This document shows, piece after piece, positions 8,052 through 15,034 of a stretch of 64,000 nucleotides of DNA (position 1 is its first letter; every line of letters begins with the position of its first letter). Source of the stretch: Fodinicola feengrottensis. GTDB taxonomy: Bacteria; Actinomycetota; Actinomycetes; Mycobacteriales; HKI-0501. The translations under genes and the position numbers were made by a program. The notes beneath the pieces are model-generated. The model had not been told where the DNA came from and searched no databases. It saw only the letters and a list, made by a program, of their open reading frames with translations. Location of the stretch: positions 34,926-98,925 of the forward strand of contig NZ_WOTO01000035.1 of the NCBI RefSeq assembly GCF_010993775.1, given 5' to 3'.

Positions 8052-8087
8052 AAAGCCCCGCAACCCAATCAAGGGAAGCGGGGCTTT
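8052..8087. terminator. Bidirectional terminator
   Basis: AAAGCCCCGC and GCGGGGCTTT, 10-bp stem, between convergent genes. The loop contains AACCCAATCAAG, shared in reverse with the 3451 terminator. Confidence 0.9.
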
Positions 8088-8094
8088 CGTGTGT

Positions 8095-8595
8095 TCATTT
8101 GTAGAGCGGCAGCGAGGCGAAATCGCCTGGTGTCACGTCTTGCGGGAGTCGGCCATCCTTGAAGATGATCACGCCGGCGCGGCGGTATGCCTCCGCAGCT
8201 AACTGCGAACAGATCATATGGCCCGCCGAGGCGATGTACGCGTCCAGTCGTTTACTTCGGACACCGAGCCGCCGGGCTGCCAACGCGAGGTACTCCAGGT
8301 AGCTGTACGGCGTGCCTGCAAGGCCTGGCAGCTCTGCCAGCACCGCGGCACGTTCGTTGTCCGTCACCGGAATGTCGACGTACGCGATCGGACCACGCAT
8401 CGCGATCTCTGATGCGAGCGACTGGTACGACGCGCCACCGGGATAGGCGGCAAACACCTGATCGTCTTCCGCCAGAATCCAGGTATGCGTATATGTCCAG
8501 CCGTTTCCATTCAGGAACTCACCGATGCGGATCAAAAGGCCGACACGGCCTCGTATGATCGATAGCCCGATGGTGCCGGGCTTTGGAGTGGTCAC
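8095..8595 (-). CDS. Permuted NlpC/P60-like (YiiX-type) hydrolase
   Basis: 166 residues. The pattern GxIGLS.....GLLIRIGEFL, then YTHTW (histidine), IAYVDIPV, TPYSYLEY and HMICSQLAAEAY (cysteine) matches the permuted papain-like family in which His precedes Cys. Such proteins cleave peptide or amide bonds and occur in phage lysis and tail modules. It overlaps the holin gene start/stop and is last in the leftward lysis-end operon. No signal peptide. Alternative: a tail-associated or effector-like amidase. Confidence 0.7.
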   Translation of the reverse strand: MTTPKPGTIGLSIIRGRVGLLIRIGEFLNGNGWTYTHTWILAEDDQVFAAYPGGASYQSLASEIAMRGPIAYVDIPVTDNERAAVLAELPGLAGTPYSYLEYLALAARRLGVRSKRLDAYIASAGHMICSQLAAEAYRRAGVIIFKDGRLPQDVTPGDFASLPLYK

Positions 8596-8867
8596 GCGAC
8601 CGGCGGAACGGCCACCGGCTCAGCCAGCTTCTCCACGGCATCTACCACCGGCACGGGAGCGTGCTTAGTGAACCAGCCTGCAGCGAACACTGCGGCATAG
8701 GTGACGCCCGCCAGTACAACGGCGGACAGGTCGCCCTGGATGGTCGCGGGCCACGCGGCAACGAGCGGAATGGAGTCGAGCGCGTACACAAGCACGGCAG
8801 CGACAGGCGCAACGATTCCGCCGGTAGCGGCGGCTACGAGAACCTTCGGGTCGGTCGGGTTGGACAT
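8592..8867 (-). CDS. Holin
   Basis: 91 residues with two hydrophobic segments (GGIVAPVAAVLVYAL; LSAVVLAGVTYAAVFAAGWF) and a short polar tail, the size and topology of small phage holins that permeabilise the membrane for the lysin. Overlaps both neighbours by a few bases. Confidence 0.75.
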   Translation of the reverse strand: MSNPTDPKVLVAAATGGIVAPVAAVLVYALDSIPLVAAWPATIQGDLSAVVLAGVTYAAVFAAGWFTKHAPVPVVDAVEKLAEPVAVPPVA

Positions 8868-9436
8868 CAGAGCGCCTCCACGGGCAGGGCAACTAGCCGG
8901 GAACGGATCCCGGTGATCAGGTCTATCGGAGTGCCGTTGTTGTACGTCGGGACGGCGCTGAACCGCTCCGTTAATGCGTCGGCCTCGCAGTCAGCAGGGT
9001 TGTCCTTGCGCTCCGCATCGCGGTACATGCGCCAGAACGCGAACCCGCGGGCGTCCAGCGTCGACGCTTCGGGCAGGAAACGGCAATCCGTCACGATAAC
9101 CGGGCCGCCGGACATCGCGTCGAGACGAGCGGCCGCATGTTGTGCCCACACGTCGGCTCCAAACACGCCGCGAAGCGAGTCGCCGACTGCGTTTAAGAAA
9201 TGCCGGACTTCCGGAACTTCGTCCTTGGCGCTCTCATAACCGAATGCGTCCAGCGCATCGCAGTAACGCGCTTCCAGCCCGTCTATCACGCCTACCATCG
9301 GGTTGAGTAATTTAGCTAACTCGCGCACCGGCTCATTCAGCTGGAATCGTTGGTAGCCGAATTCTTGGACCAGGAAATCAGCGACCGTATCCTTACCGCT
9401 TCTGCTGCGGCCGAGCAAGGCAATGTTGGGCAACAT
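8867..9436 (-). CDS. Deoxynucleoside monophosphate kinase
   Basis: 189 residues. P-loop GRSRSGKDT at residues 9-17, then the helix-rich substrate and lid regions and VIVTDCRFLPEA, as in phage dNMP kinases (T4 gp1 type). Phosphorylates dNMPs for phage DNA synthesis. Oddly placed with the lysis genes, yet directly downstream of the 15-bp inverted-motif modules that also precede the primase. Confidence 0.8.
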   Translation of the reverse strand: MLPNIALLGRSRSGKDTVADFLVQEFGYQRFQLNEPVRELAKLLNPMVGVIDGLEARYCDALDAFGYESAKDEVPEVRHFLNAVGDSLRGVFGADVWAQHAAARLDAMSGGPVIVTDCRFLPEASTLDARGFAFWRMYRDAERKDNPADCEADALTERFSAVPTYNNGTPIDLITGIRSRLVALPVEAL

Positions 9437-9570
9437 GCGAGACTCTCCAAAGGCAGGAAGCAGGAGGCAAGGAAAAGGCTCCCCGGCAATATGCAGCAGG
9501 GAGCCCTTCTGTGCACCAGTCTACTCGTCGCGGCAGCTGCCGGCTACCTAAAGTGGCGGGCGGCACATCG

Positions 9571-9672
9571 CTGTCAATATGTCGAAACAAAAACGCGTTT
9601 CTCTATAGACTGTTGGGGATTTTTTCCTCTAGGAACAACCTAGAAAGTAGTAGTAGATCGACATTCCGACAG
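9571..9672. repeat. Inverted-motif module 1 (102 bp)
   Basis: Begins with CTGTCAATATGTCGA on + (9571-9585) and ends with CTGTCGGAATGTCGA on - (9672-9658). The core is A/T-rich with CCTCTAGG. Same layout as modules 2 and 3. Confidence 0.8.
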
Positions 9673-9752
9673 GGTTGTGCGGTTGAAATATGTCGGCCGT
9701 CACCGACTCGCGTATTGACTTTGGATATTTGTGGCGACGGCCACCGCGCACC

Positions 9753-9853
9753 CTGTCAACCTGTCGAAAATCGACATGATCCCAGGTTGGTTTAGAAAAA
9801 ACGTAGGGTATCGAATCGAGTCAGTAGCTTCATGCAACTCGACAGTTCGACAG
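9753..9853. repeat. Inverted-motif module 2 (101 bp)
   Basis: Begins with CTGTCAACCTGTCGA on + (9753-9767) and ends with CTGTCGAACTGTCGA on - (9853-9839). The first motif overlaps a second palindrome, TGTCGA-AAA-TCGACA (9762-9776). Confidence 0.8.
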
Positions 9854-9879
9854 CCGCGTAATCAGGCCAACACAAACAG

Positions 9880-10095
9880 CTACCGCAGTAAACCAATCAG
9901 GCCACCTACGGTACCCGCGAGAAGCCCGAGACAGCCACCGACAACAGCTAACCAGATCTGCCACCGGCGACCGGCTGTGGCTTCCAAATGCTTAAGGCGC
10001 GCTTCGTGATCGGTTTGCGTGCTAACGAGAGTGTCTAGTTTCTGGTCGAGTAAAACCAGCATCTCGTACAGTTCTTTGAAACCGGACGTAGCCAT
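9880..10095 (-). CDS. Holin-like coiled-coil membrane protein
   Basis: 71 residues: a helical N-terminus (YEMLVLLDQKLDTLVSTQTD) followed by one C-terminal membrane segment (IWLAVVGGCLGLLAG). This is the usual form of second holins or tail-linked membrane proteins beside actinophage lysins. Immediately downstream of the lysin in transcription. Confidence 0.65.
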   Translation of the reverse strand: MATSGFKELYEMLVLLDQKLDTLVSTQTDHEARLKHLEATAGRRWQIWLAVVGGCLGLLAGTVGGLIGLLR

Positions 10096-10104
10096 TAGGA
10101 AGAC

Positions 10105-11049
10105 TCACGACACGTGTACCTGCCCCTGCAGTGTCGCCCACAGATTCGCCCAGTCCCCTGAGTCGCCGCCAGGCCGCACGCCGCCGTGACGAGCTCCCCA
10201 AGCGGACAGCGCGTTGAAATGCGCACGGCCGTATGTGTCGCCCGCGACGATCCCAAACTCGTTAGCCCACGTACCGGTTGAGTCCCACGGAATCGCGTTG
10301 AAGAGATCGTAAATGTAGTTCGCCCAGTCGCGGGTGATTCCGGTCTTGTCGTTTGCGCAGTGGTCTGCGGGTACCCGGCGCATGTCTGCGGTGGTTGGCT
10401 GAGTTGAGCTCGGGTACGGACGCTTCTCCAGAGCCAGTACGGGGGCACGACCCTGGACCCAGACCGTATTGTCGACGTTGTCCACCGCGCGCCAAGGCGA
10501 GCTCGGCAGCGGCCCGGATCCACCGATGGTCATCTCTGACAGCGGCGTGTAGGCAATATCAAGGTCGGGGTCACCTTGGTGCTGCCAGATGTCACAACTT
10601 ACGCCGGGACCGCTAGCGCTGTACCTGGCGATCCACAGCCGTTGTCCGGCTTGGCGCCAGCCGCGGCCAGATTGCAGCTCGCCCTGATAGCGGGACAGGT
10701 CGACATACACGCCCGGCCAGTAGCCGGTGCGCGCGTGGTAGCGCTGACAGAACGCATTCAGGAAGCCGATGCCGAGTCCGTCAACCTCGTAATCCAGGAA
10801 GCCGGGCAGGTCGCCCTTGAGCGGAGCGCCGACTGACAGGAAGTTGTCGGCCTGCTGTGCGCCGTCGCCAGGCTGGGCGAAGTGATACGCGCCGAACACC
10901 TTACCCGCAGCGCGTGTCGCGTTGGCGCGAGCGGTAGCGCCAGGCGAGACATAGCTAGCGCCTTCGGTGTACTTACCGATCAGAAAATCGTAGGCGCCGT
11001 AGTTGACTCCGCTATCGTACGAAGAGATATCGCGGCCTTGAGCGGTCAC
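10105..11049 (-). CDS. Endolysin, GH25 muramidase
   Basis: 314 residues, GTG start with GGAGG seven bases before. Residues 5-180 are a glycoside hydrolase 25-like TIM barrel: GRDISSYDSG, GKYTEGASYV, GAYHFAQPG, FLDYEVDG and CDIWQHQG; it hydrolyses the muramic acid-glucosamine bond. The C-terminal 130 residues, with repeated Trp and Gly, form a likely wall-binding or accessory domain that I do not recognise. Precedes the holin-like gene. The lysis function is well supported; the C-terminal role is not known. Confidence 0.85.
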   Translation of the reverse strand: MTAQGRDISSYDSGVNYGAYDFLIGKYTEGASYVSPGATARANATRAAGKVFGAYHFAQPGDGAQQADNFLSVGAPLKGDLPGFLDYEVDGLGIGFLNAFCQRYHARTGYWPGVYVDLSRYQGELQSGRGWRQAGQRLWIARYSASGPGVSCDIWQHQGDPDLDIAYTPLSEMTIGGSGPLPSSPWRAVDNVDNTVWVQGRAPVLALEKRPYPSSTQPTTADMRRVPADHCANDKTGITRDWANYIYDLFNAIPWDSTGTWANEFGIVAGDTYGRAHFNALSAWGARHGGVRPGGDSGDWANLWATLQGQVHVS

Positions 11050-11158
11050 GCGGACACCTCCGTACGTTTGTGAGCGGCTTCACGGTGTCTTCCGGCGGTG
11101 GAGTCAGCGGCTGCAGCTGGCTGGCGTCCGGAAGTACGGGGAGATCGGGCTGAGTCAC
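11012..11158 (-). CDS. Possible 48-residue proline-rich peptide
   Basis: GTG at 11158 with AGAGG upstream; reads MTQPDLPVLPDASQLQPLTP then overlaps the lysin start in another frame. A one-base indel would end it just at the lysin GTG. Low certainty. Confidence 0.35.
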   Translation of the reverse strand: MTQPDLPVLPDASQLQPLTPPPEDTVKPLTNVRRCPRDRSRPRYLFVR

Positions 11159-11177
11159 GGGCGCCTCTCGTGGCGAG

Positions 11178-11747
11178 TTAGTTGCCTATACGAACAATCT
11201 CAATGAACGCGTTGTGGGGCATGTCTATTGTCGAACCCGATGATTGTGTCGGGAAGAGTTGTACGTAGTCGTTCGCGGCCATCTTGATATCCGTGGAACA
11301 TCGTTCCGAACACGCTATAGCAAACTGCATGTTGGTTGTGGTAGCGGACTGTTCCATGTCGTAATCCACCAGCGTCGTGCCGTTTTGGCGAACCAGAATG
11401 CACCTGTAACCGGCCACACTCACCGAGCCGTCCCAGTCGCCGCCTGCACATACCTCGTAGGTTCCCGCAACAGGCGCGATAAGCCGATCGTACGGAGCGG
11501 AACCAGTCGTCATTGACCCTGTGTAGGTTGACGCGTAGGTCAGCGTGTCGAACGTTTGAACAGTTGAGACAGTTGTGTGCAGCGTTCCAACAGCTTGCGA
11601 TGTACTCGGAGCGCCGATAATAGCGTTGTCTAGCCGAGCCGCCGGAATTCCGTACAGGGCCAAATATTGGTCACGCAGCTCCGCGTTTAACACTGCGGCA
11701 GTCAGCGCCTGTGCTGATGTCCACGTGACAGGCGTTCCTACCGTCAT
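11178..11747 (-). CDS. Tail-tip protein with C1q/TNF-like fold, paralogue 3
   Basis: 189 residues, start by TAATG overlap. N-terminus MTVGTPVTWTSAQALTAAVL is the same as in the 12343-13016 protein; the C-terminal half reads APVAGTYEVCAGGDWDGSVS then GYRCILVRQNGTTL, the jelly-roll pattern seen in phage receptor-binding or tail-tip proteins. Lies between the big tail protein and the lysin, where host-recognition genes are usual. Confidence 0.65.
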   Translation of the reverse strand: MTVGTPVTWTSAQALTAAVLNAELRDQYLALYGIPAARLDNAIIGAPSTSQAVGTLHTTVSTVQTFDTLTYASTYTGSMTTGSAPYDRLIAPVAGTYEVCAGGDWDGSVSVAGYRCILVRQNGTTLVDYDMEQSATTTNMQFAIACSERCSTDIKMAANDYVQLFPTQSSGSTIDMPHNAFIEIVRIGN

Positions 11748-12346
11748 TAGGACACCTTCTTGATAGCGAACCAAATGTAGGGAGTTCCGAATAAATAAGT
11801 CAGCGTGTTTGATGAGTTCTGCGCTATGCCGGTCTGCAGCGTAGTTCCTGCAATCAGCGGCGTCGTGAAATCCACGTATGCGGTGCACGGTGCGCCATTG
11901 TTCCAGCGGCAGAAATCCCAAACCATAGCCTGCGGGTCGCCGTAGATTCCAGTGATGGCTGACCCTATCGAGCTGCCGCCTGTAATGAACGTACCGAATG
12001 CTTGGTATATGCCGAGATACCGAAACCCCGATGAAGCGGCCGCCAGGTACGCCCATGACATGCGGGCCCGGATCCGGTATGTGCCCGATATTTGGATTGT
12101 GAATCCGGACCCGGACGGGTCGGCCATCGTCGATCCGTCGTACGCATCGTCGTAGACCGCTGGCGTGTTCCACGCCAGCACCTGCGGCTGTGTCGACGAC
12201 GCGATAGTGTTGGTCGTGGTGCGGGTAAATTTAGCGCGCGGTGGCTGGAATCCGGCCCGTAGCGCGGTCCGGACGTCGGTGTTGTTTTTGACTGCCGTCA
12301 GCTGATCGTTCGGTAGGTACGTCCCGGGAGTTATAGGGCTTGTCAT
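11747..12346 (-). CDS. Tail-tip protein, paralogue 2
   Basis: 199 residues. ATG at 12346 overlaps the upstream stop (ATGA). Begins MTSPITPGTYLPNDQLTAVK, then a beta-rich body with YDDAYDGSTMADPSG and SGTYRIRARMSWAYL, the same order of elements as the two neighbours. Probable receptor-binding or tail-tip component. Confidence 0.65.
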   Translation of the reverse strand: MTSPITPGTYLPNDQLTAVKNNTDVRTALRAGFQPPRAKFTRTTTNTIASSTQPQVLAWNTPAVYDDAYDGSTMADPSGSGFTIQISGTYRIRARMSWAYLAAASSGFRYLGIYQAFGTFITGGSSIGSAITGIYGDPQAMVWDFCRWNNGAPCTAYVDFTTPLIAGTTLQTGIAQNSSNTLTYLFGTPYIWFAIKKVS

Positions 12347-13016
12347 GACCGCACCCACTCTGCCGCTAAGAACGTCGTGAACCCTGATGCCAACGTAGCC
12401 GCGGCTGAGCTGTTCTGGTTGACGACGTAATCCAACAGCCGATTACCGCTATCCTGTCCGGCGAACAGCTCTATTTGATCGCCCTGGATGAGGCGCACAA
12501 ACACGGCACGGGCCCGCACCGGCTGGACTATAGCGGTACCGGAGGTAGTCAAGGGCGCATCCTGGTCCCACCCTGGGAACTGAACATCGGTAGGCGGACC
12601 ACTCTGTCGGTCAGACAAAAACTGCCCTGAATGGTTGATGCCATAAGCGACGTTTCTTGTCCCCACGAACGGCGTTGCGTTGCCTGGGAAAATATTAGTG
12701 ACATCCCAGAAATGGGCGGCCCGCAGCCGATACACCCCTGGAATGTTGCACATCAGGCTAGATCCGTACGCCATCTGCGAACCGTCGAACGCATAATCGT
12801 ATGCGACGGCATCGAAAATGACGTTGCATAGCGTGACGGGCGAGGGGCGGATGTTGGAGAAATTAGCGTCGTTCCACATGGTGACCTTAGTTTTTTCACC
12901 AACATAGCCCTAGGACGCCCGAGAAGCCCGTTGCTTTGGTCTCTGGTCTCGGCGTTCCATTTGGTCGCCGTGATTTTGTCGTTTGTTGCCCACGTGACAG
13001 GAGAACCTACCGTCAT
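12343..13016 (-). CDS. Tail-tip protein, paralogue 1, frameshifted
   Basis: About 224 residues in two frames. MTVGSPVTWATNDKITATKW up to AMLVKK, then a lost A in the A run at 12891-12896 and the second frame from TKVTMWNDANF to the stop at 12343. The body contains YDYAFDGSQM and IPGVYRLRAAHFW, matching the next two genes. Start overlaps the previous stop. Confidence 0.65.
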
Positions 13017-15034
13017 CAGAATCCCAATCTAGCCGACGAGGTATCTAGTTCGTCCGATCCCGCAACGCCGACTGTGTACACCGTTGTCTGCGGGACATTA
13101 GGCACCACGGTGAACAGAACGACTTGTTTATCTATGGACCACGTTTCGGAAATACCTTCGACAGCCATGATCCCGAAAACATAGCCTGTCGTAAGATTCG
13201 TGAACTGCGTTTGGTCCAGCAGTTTTGCCGCAAGTACCGCGGCCCGAATTGACGGCTGGGTTAACAGATCCACAGTGATCTGTGGAATGCGAATCAGCGG
13301 GTTGGACTGCCCATTGATGATCCACCGAGAGGTTTCATCGCCGTTGGTCGGGGAGGCACTTACGGTAGTTACCGAGGCCTGATAGGTCCCATTAGCCGCT
13401 ACCGAAGCGTTGTTAACTGCTCGCGAAGACGAGCCCGTACCGGTGGTGGTCGTGACGTCATTAATCAAACGCGAGTCGTCGAGAATAGGTACCACGTCAC
13501 CGACACCTACGTTGCCGGACCCTGGCGAGGCGTCCAGCGTCAAGACGGGTGACGTGTAGCGATGTCCGCGGGAGTAGAACGTGGGCAGTCCTGAGGGGTC
13601 GATAAAGAATAGACCCTGTTCTGTCGTTTCCAACGCGTGAATCAGGTTTAGCGCCGTATCCGCTGATTGGTTAACCACCGGCGTGCCGCTGGCTTCCATT
13701 GCCGAGCTTGCGGACTGGTCCCCAAATCCCGCGTACTTAATGATTCGAACAGCTCGGTTGCGCAGGGACTCGCCGTAAAAGCCATTGCGGCCGGCTAAAT
13801 GATGTTGCATCAAACGCGTCTGGCTCAGATTGGTCTGATAAAGCGCGACGTGGGCAACCGATCCGTCCAATAGAGCGCCACCAAACGCCGGCAGCCCCGC
13901 TATCTGCAGCTGAGATAGTGTCTTTACGGTGGCGGGGGGCTGAGAGAGGGGGACGAAGCTGCCGACGCATCCCATCATGTGCCCGTTTTGATAGAAGGCT
14001 GCCGACGCGGCCGTCGTACCTCCGTCGCTGACTACCGCGAAGTGATACCAAATGCCGGGTGTCAGATGGCCACCTAGGCCGCGGGCCTGTGTGGTGGACG
14101 TTCTGTCGCCGCATGCCAGATATGTCTGAGCGGTTCCGTAGTTGGTGTATGGGCCGCCTGACACGAATGGCGAAGGACCGTTGGGTCCCTGGTAGAATCC
14201 TCCGATTAGGTTCTGGCCGTCCACCATCATCGCGCCGGTATAGAACAGGCTCGCCCCGTCGTAGTTTGGATACGTCTCGCCGTAGTTTCCGTCTACGTTG
14301 ATCTTCATCCACCATTCGAGGGTGTATGAGTGACCGTTGCCGATAGTCAACGGCGAGGTTAGGTTAGTCTGAAGATACTTCCCGAACGGGTTTGCGTATC
14401 CTTGCGAGTAGTCAGGGGTAAAGTTCGGAGCACTCTCGCCTGCGGCGGGCGGCCCTGTCGTTCCGCCTGGGTCTAATCCACCGCTCGGCCCGATCGAATA
14501 CACTTGCAGGGGAGGCTGCAGGTTTCCGGATTGGTCCGCGAACCCCGTTGCGTCTTTGCCGTCGTCCATCGGGTAGTACGCTAGCGGACCATCCTGCAAA
14601 ATCTCCTCGTGCAGAAACGATCTAATCTGCCGGAATCGCTGCATTCGATGCAGCACATCTGTCGCGGTTGCCGCTACCGTCTTGTACGAATTGGGACCTG
14701 AAACGTCAACCGTCCACGAATCTACCAGTCCGGTGAACCGCGGCGAGCTGATGCCTGCCCCAGCGTCTACTATCGTGAACCTGATCCACAGCGGAATCTT
14801 GATGTTCGGGTAATACGGTGATCCACTGTTCCCCGGCGTGAACCGACCATCGACGTTATCCAGAACACACGCAAACGTAGACGGCGTTACCGCGCTCTGT
14901 TCGTCAGCACGGCCGCGGGTGACCGTGCACTGCTGGTCCCACGCCACATAAGCAGAGATGTCTATCCAGCCGCTGGTCGGGGCGGCTGAATAGGTGGTTG
15001 AGGCGTTGATCTCAAGCTTAGGACCCAGGCTCAC
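13016..15034 (-). CDS. Large minor tail protein with LamG-like insert
   Basis: 672 residues, intact. Residues 1-150 resemble the N-terminal domain of siphoviral distal-tail/minor tail proteins (GWIDISAYV, CTVTRGRADEQS, PFTNG-like core). Residues about 230-420 carry a concanavalin/laminin-G-like jelly roll (YTLEWWMKIN; WYHFAVVSDG; DGSVAHVALYQTNLS), a carbohydrate-binding fold. The remainder returns to tail-hub-like sequence. Follows the tape measure with a 4-base overlap. Likely tail hub/adsorption protein; sugar specificity unknown. Confidence 0.78.
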   Translation of the reverse strand: MSLGPKLEINASTTYSAAPTSGWIDISAYVAWDQQCTVTRGRADEQSAVTPSTFACVLDNVDGRFTPGNSGSPYYPNIKIPLWIRFTIVDAGAGISSPRFTGLVDSWTVDVSGPNSYKTVAATATDVLHRMQRFRQIRSFLHEEILQDGPLAYYPMDDGKDATGFADQSGNLQPPLQVYSIGPSGGLDPGGTTGPPAAGESAPNFTPDYSQGYANPFGKYLQTNLTSPLTIGNGHSYTLEWWMKINVDGNYGETYPNYDGASLFYTGAMMVDGQNLIGGFYQGPNGPSPFVSGGPYTNYGTAQTYLACGDRTSTTQARGLGGHLTPGIWYHFAVVSDGGTTAASAAFYQNGHMMGCVGSFVPLSQPPATVKTLSQLQIAGLPAFGGALLDGSVAHVALYQTNLSQTRLMQHHLAGRNGFYGESLRNRAVRIIKYAGFGDQSASSAMEASGTPVVNQSADTALNLIHALETTEQGLFFIDPSGLPTFYSRGHRYTSPVLTLDASPGSGNVGVGDVVPILDDSRLINDVTTTTGTGSSSRAVNNASVAANGTYQASVTTVSASPTNGDETSRWIINGQSNPLIRIPQITVDLLTQPSIRAAVLAAKLLDQTQFTNLTTGYVFGIMAVEGISETWSIDKQVVLFTVVPNVPQTTVYTVGVAGSDELDTSSARLGF

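Larger units (their letters stand above)
9437..9879. other. 443-bp non-coding regulatory region
   Basis: No credible gene. A/T-rich by local standards, with two inverted-motif modules (9571-9672, 9753-9853), an imperfect inverted repeat GGCCGTCACC/GGCGACGGCC between them and scattered CTAGG boxes. Likely the promoter region for the leftward dNMP kinase-holin-hydrolase genes. Confidence 0.7.

Noticed and set aside
8867..9239. + strand frames over holin and dNMP kinase
   Set aside because: Ser/Arg-rich shadow sequence without start signals; the opposite strand has a P-loop enzyme.
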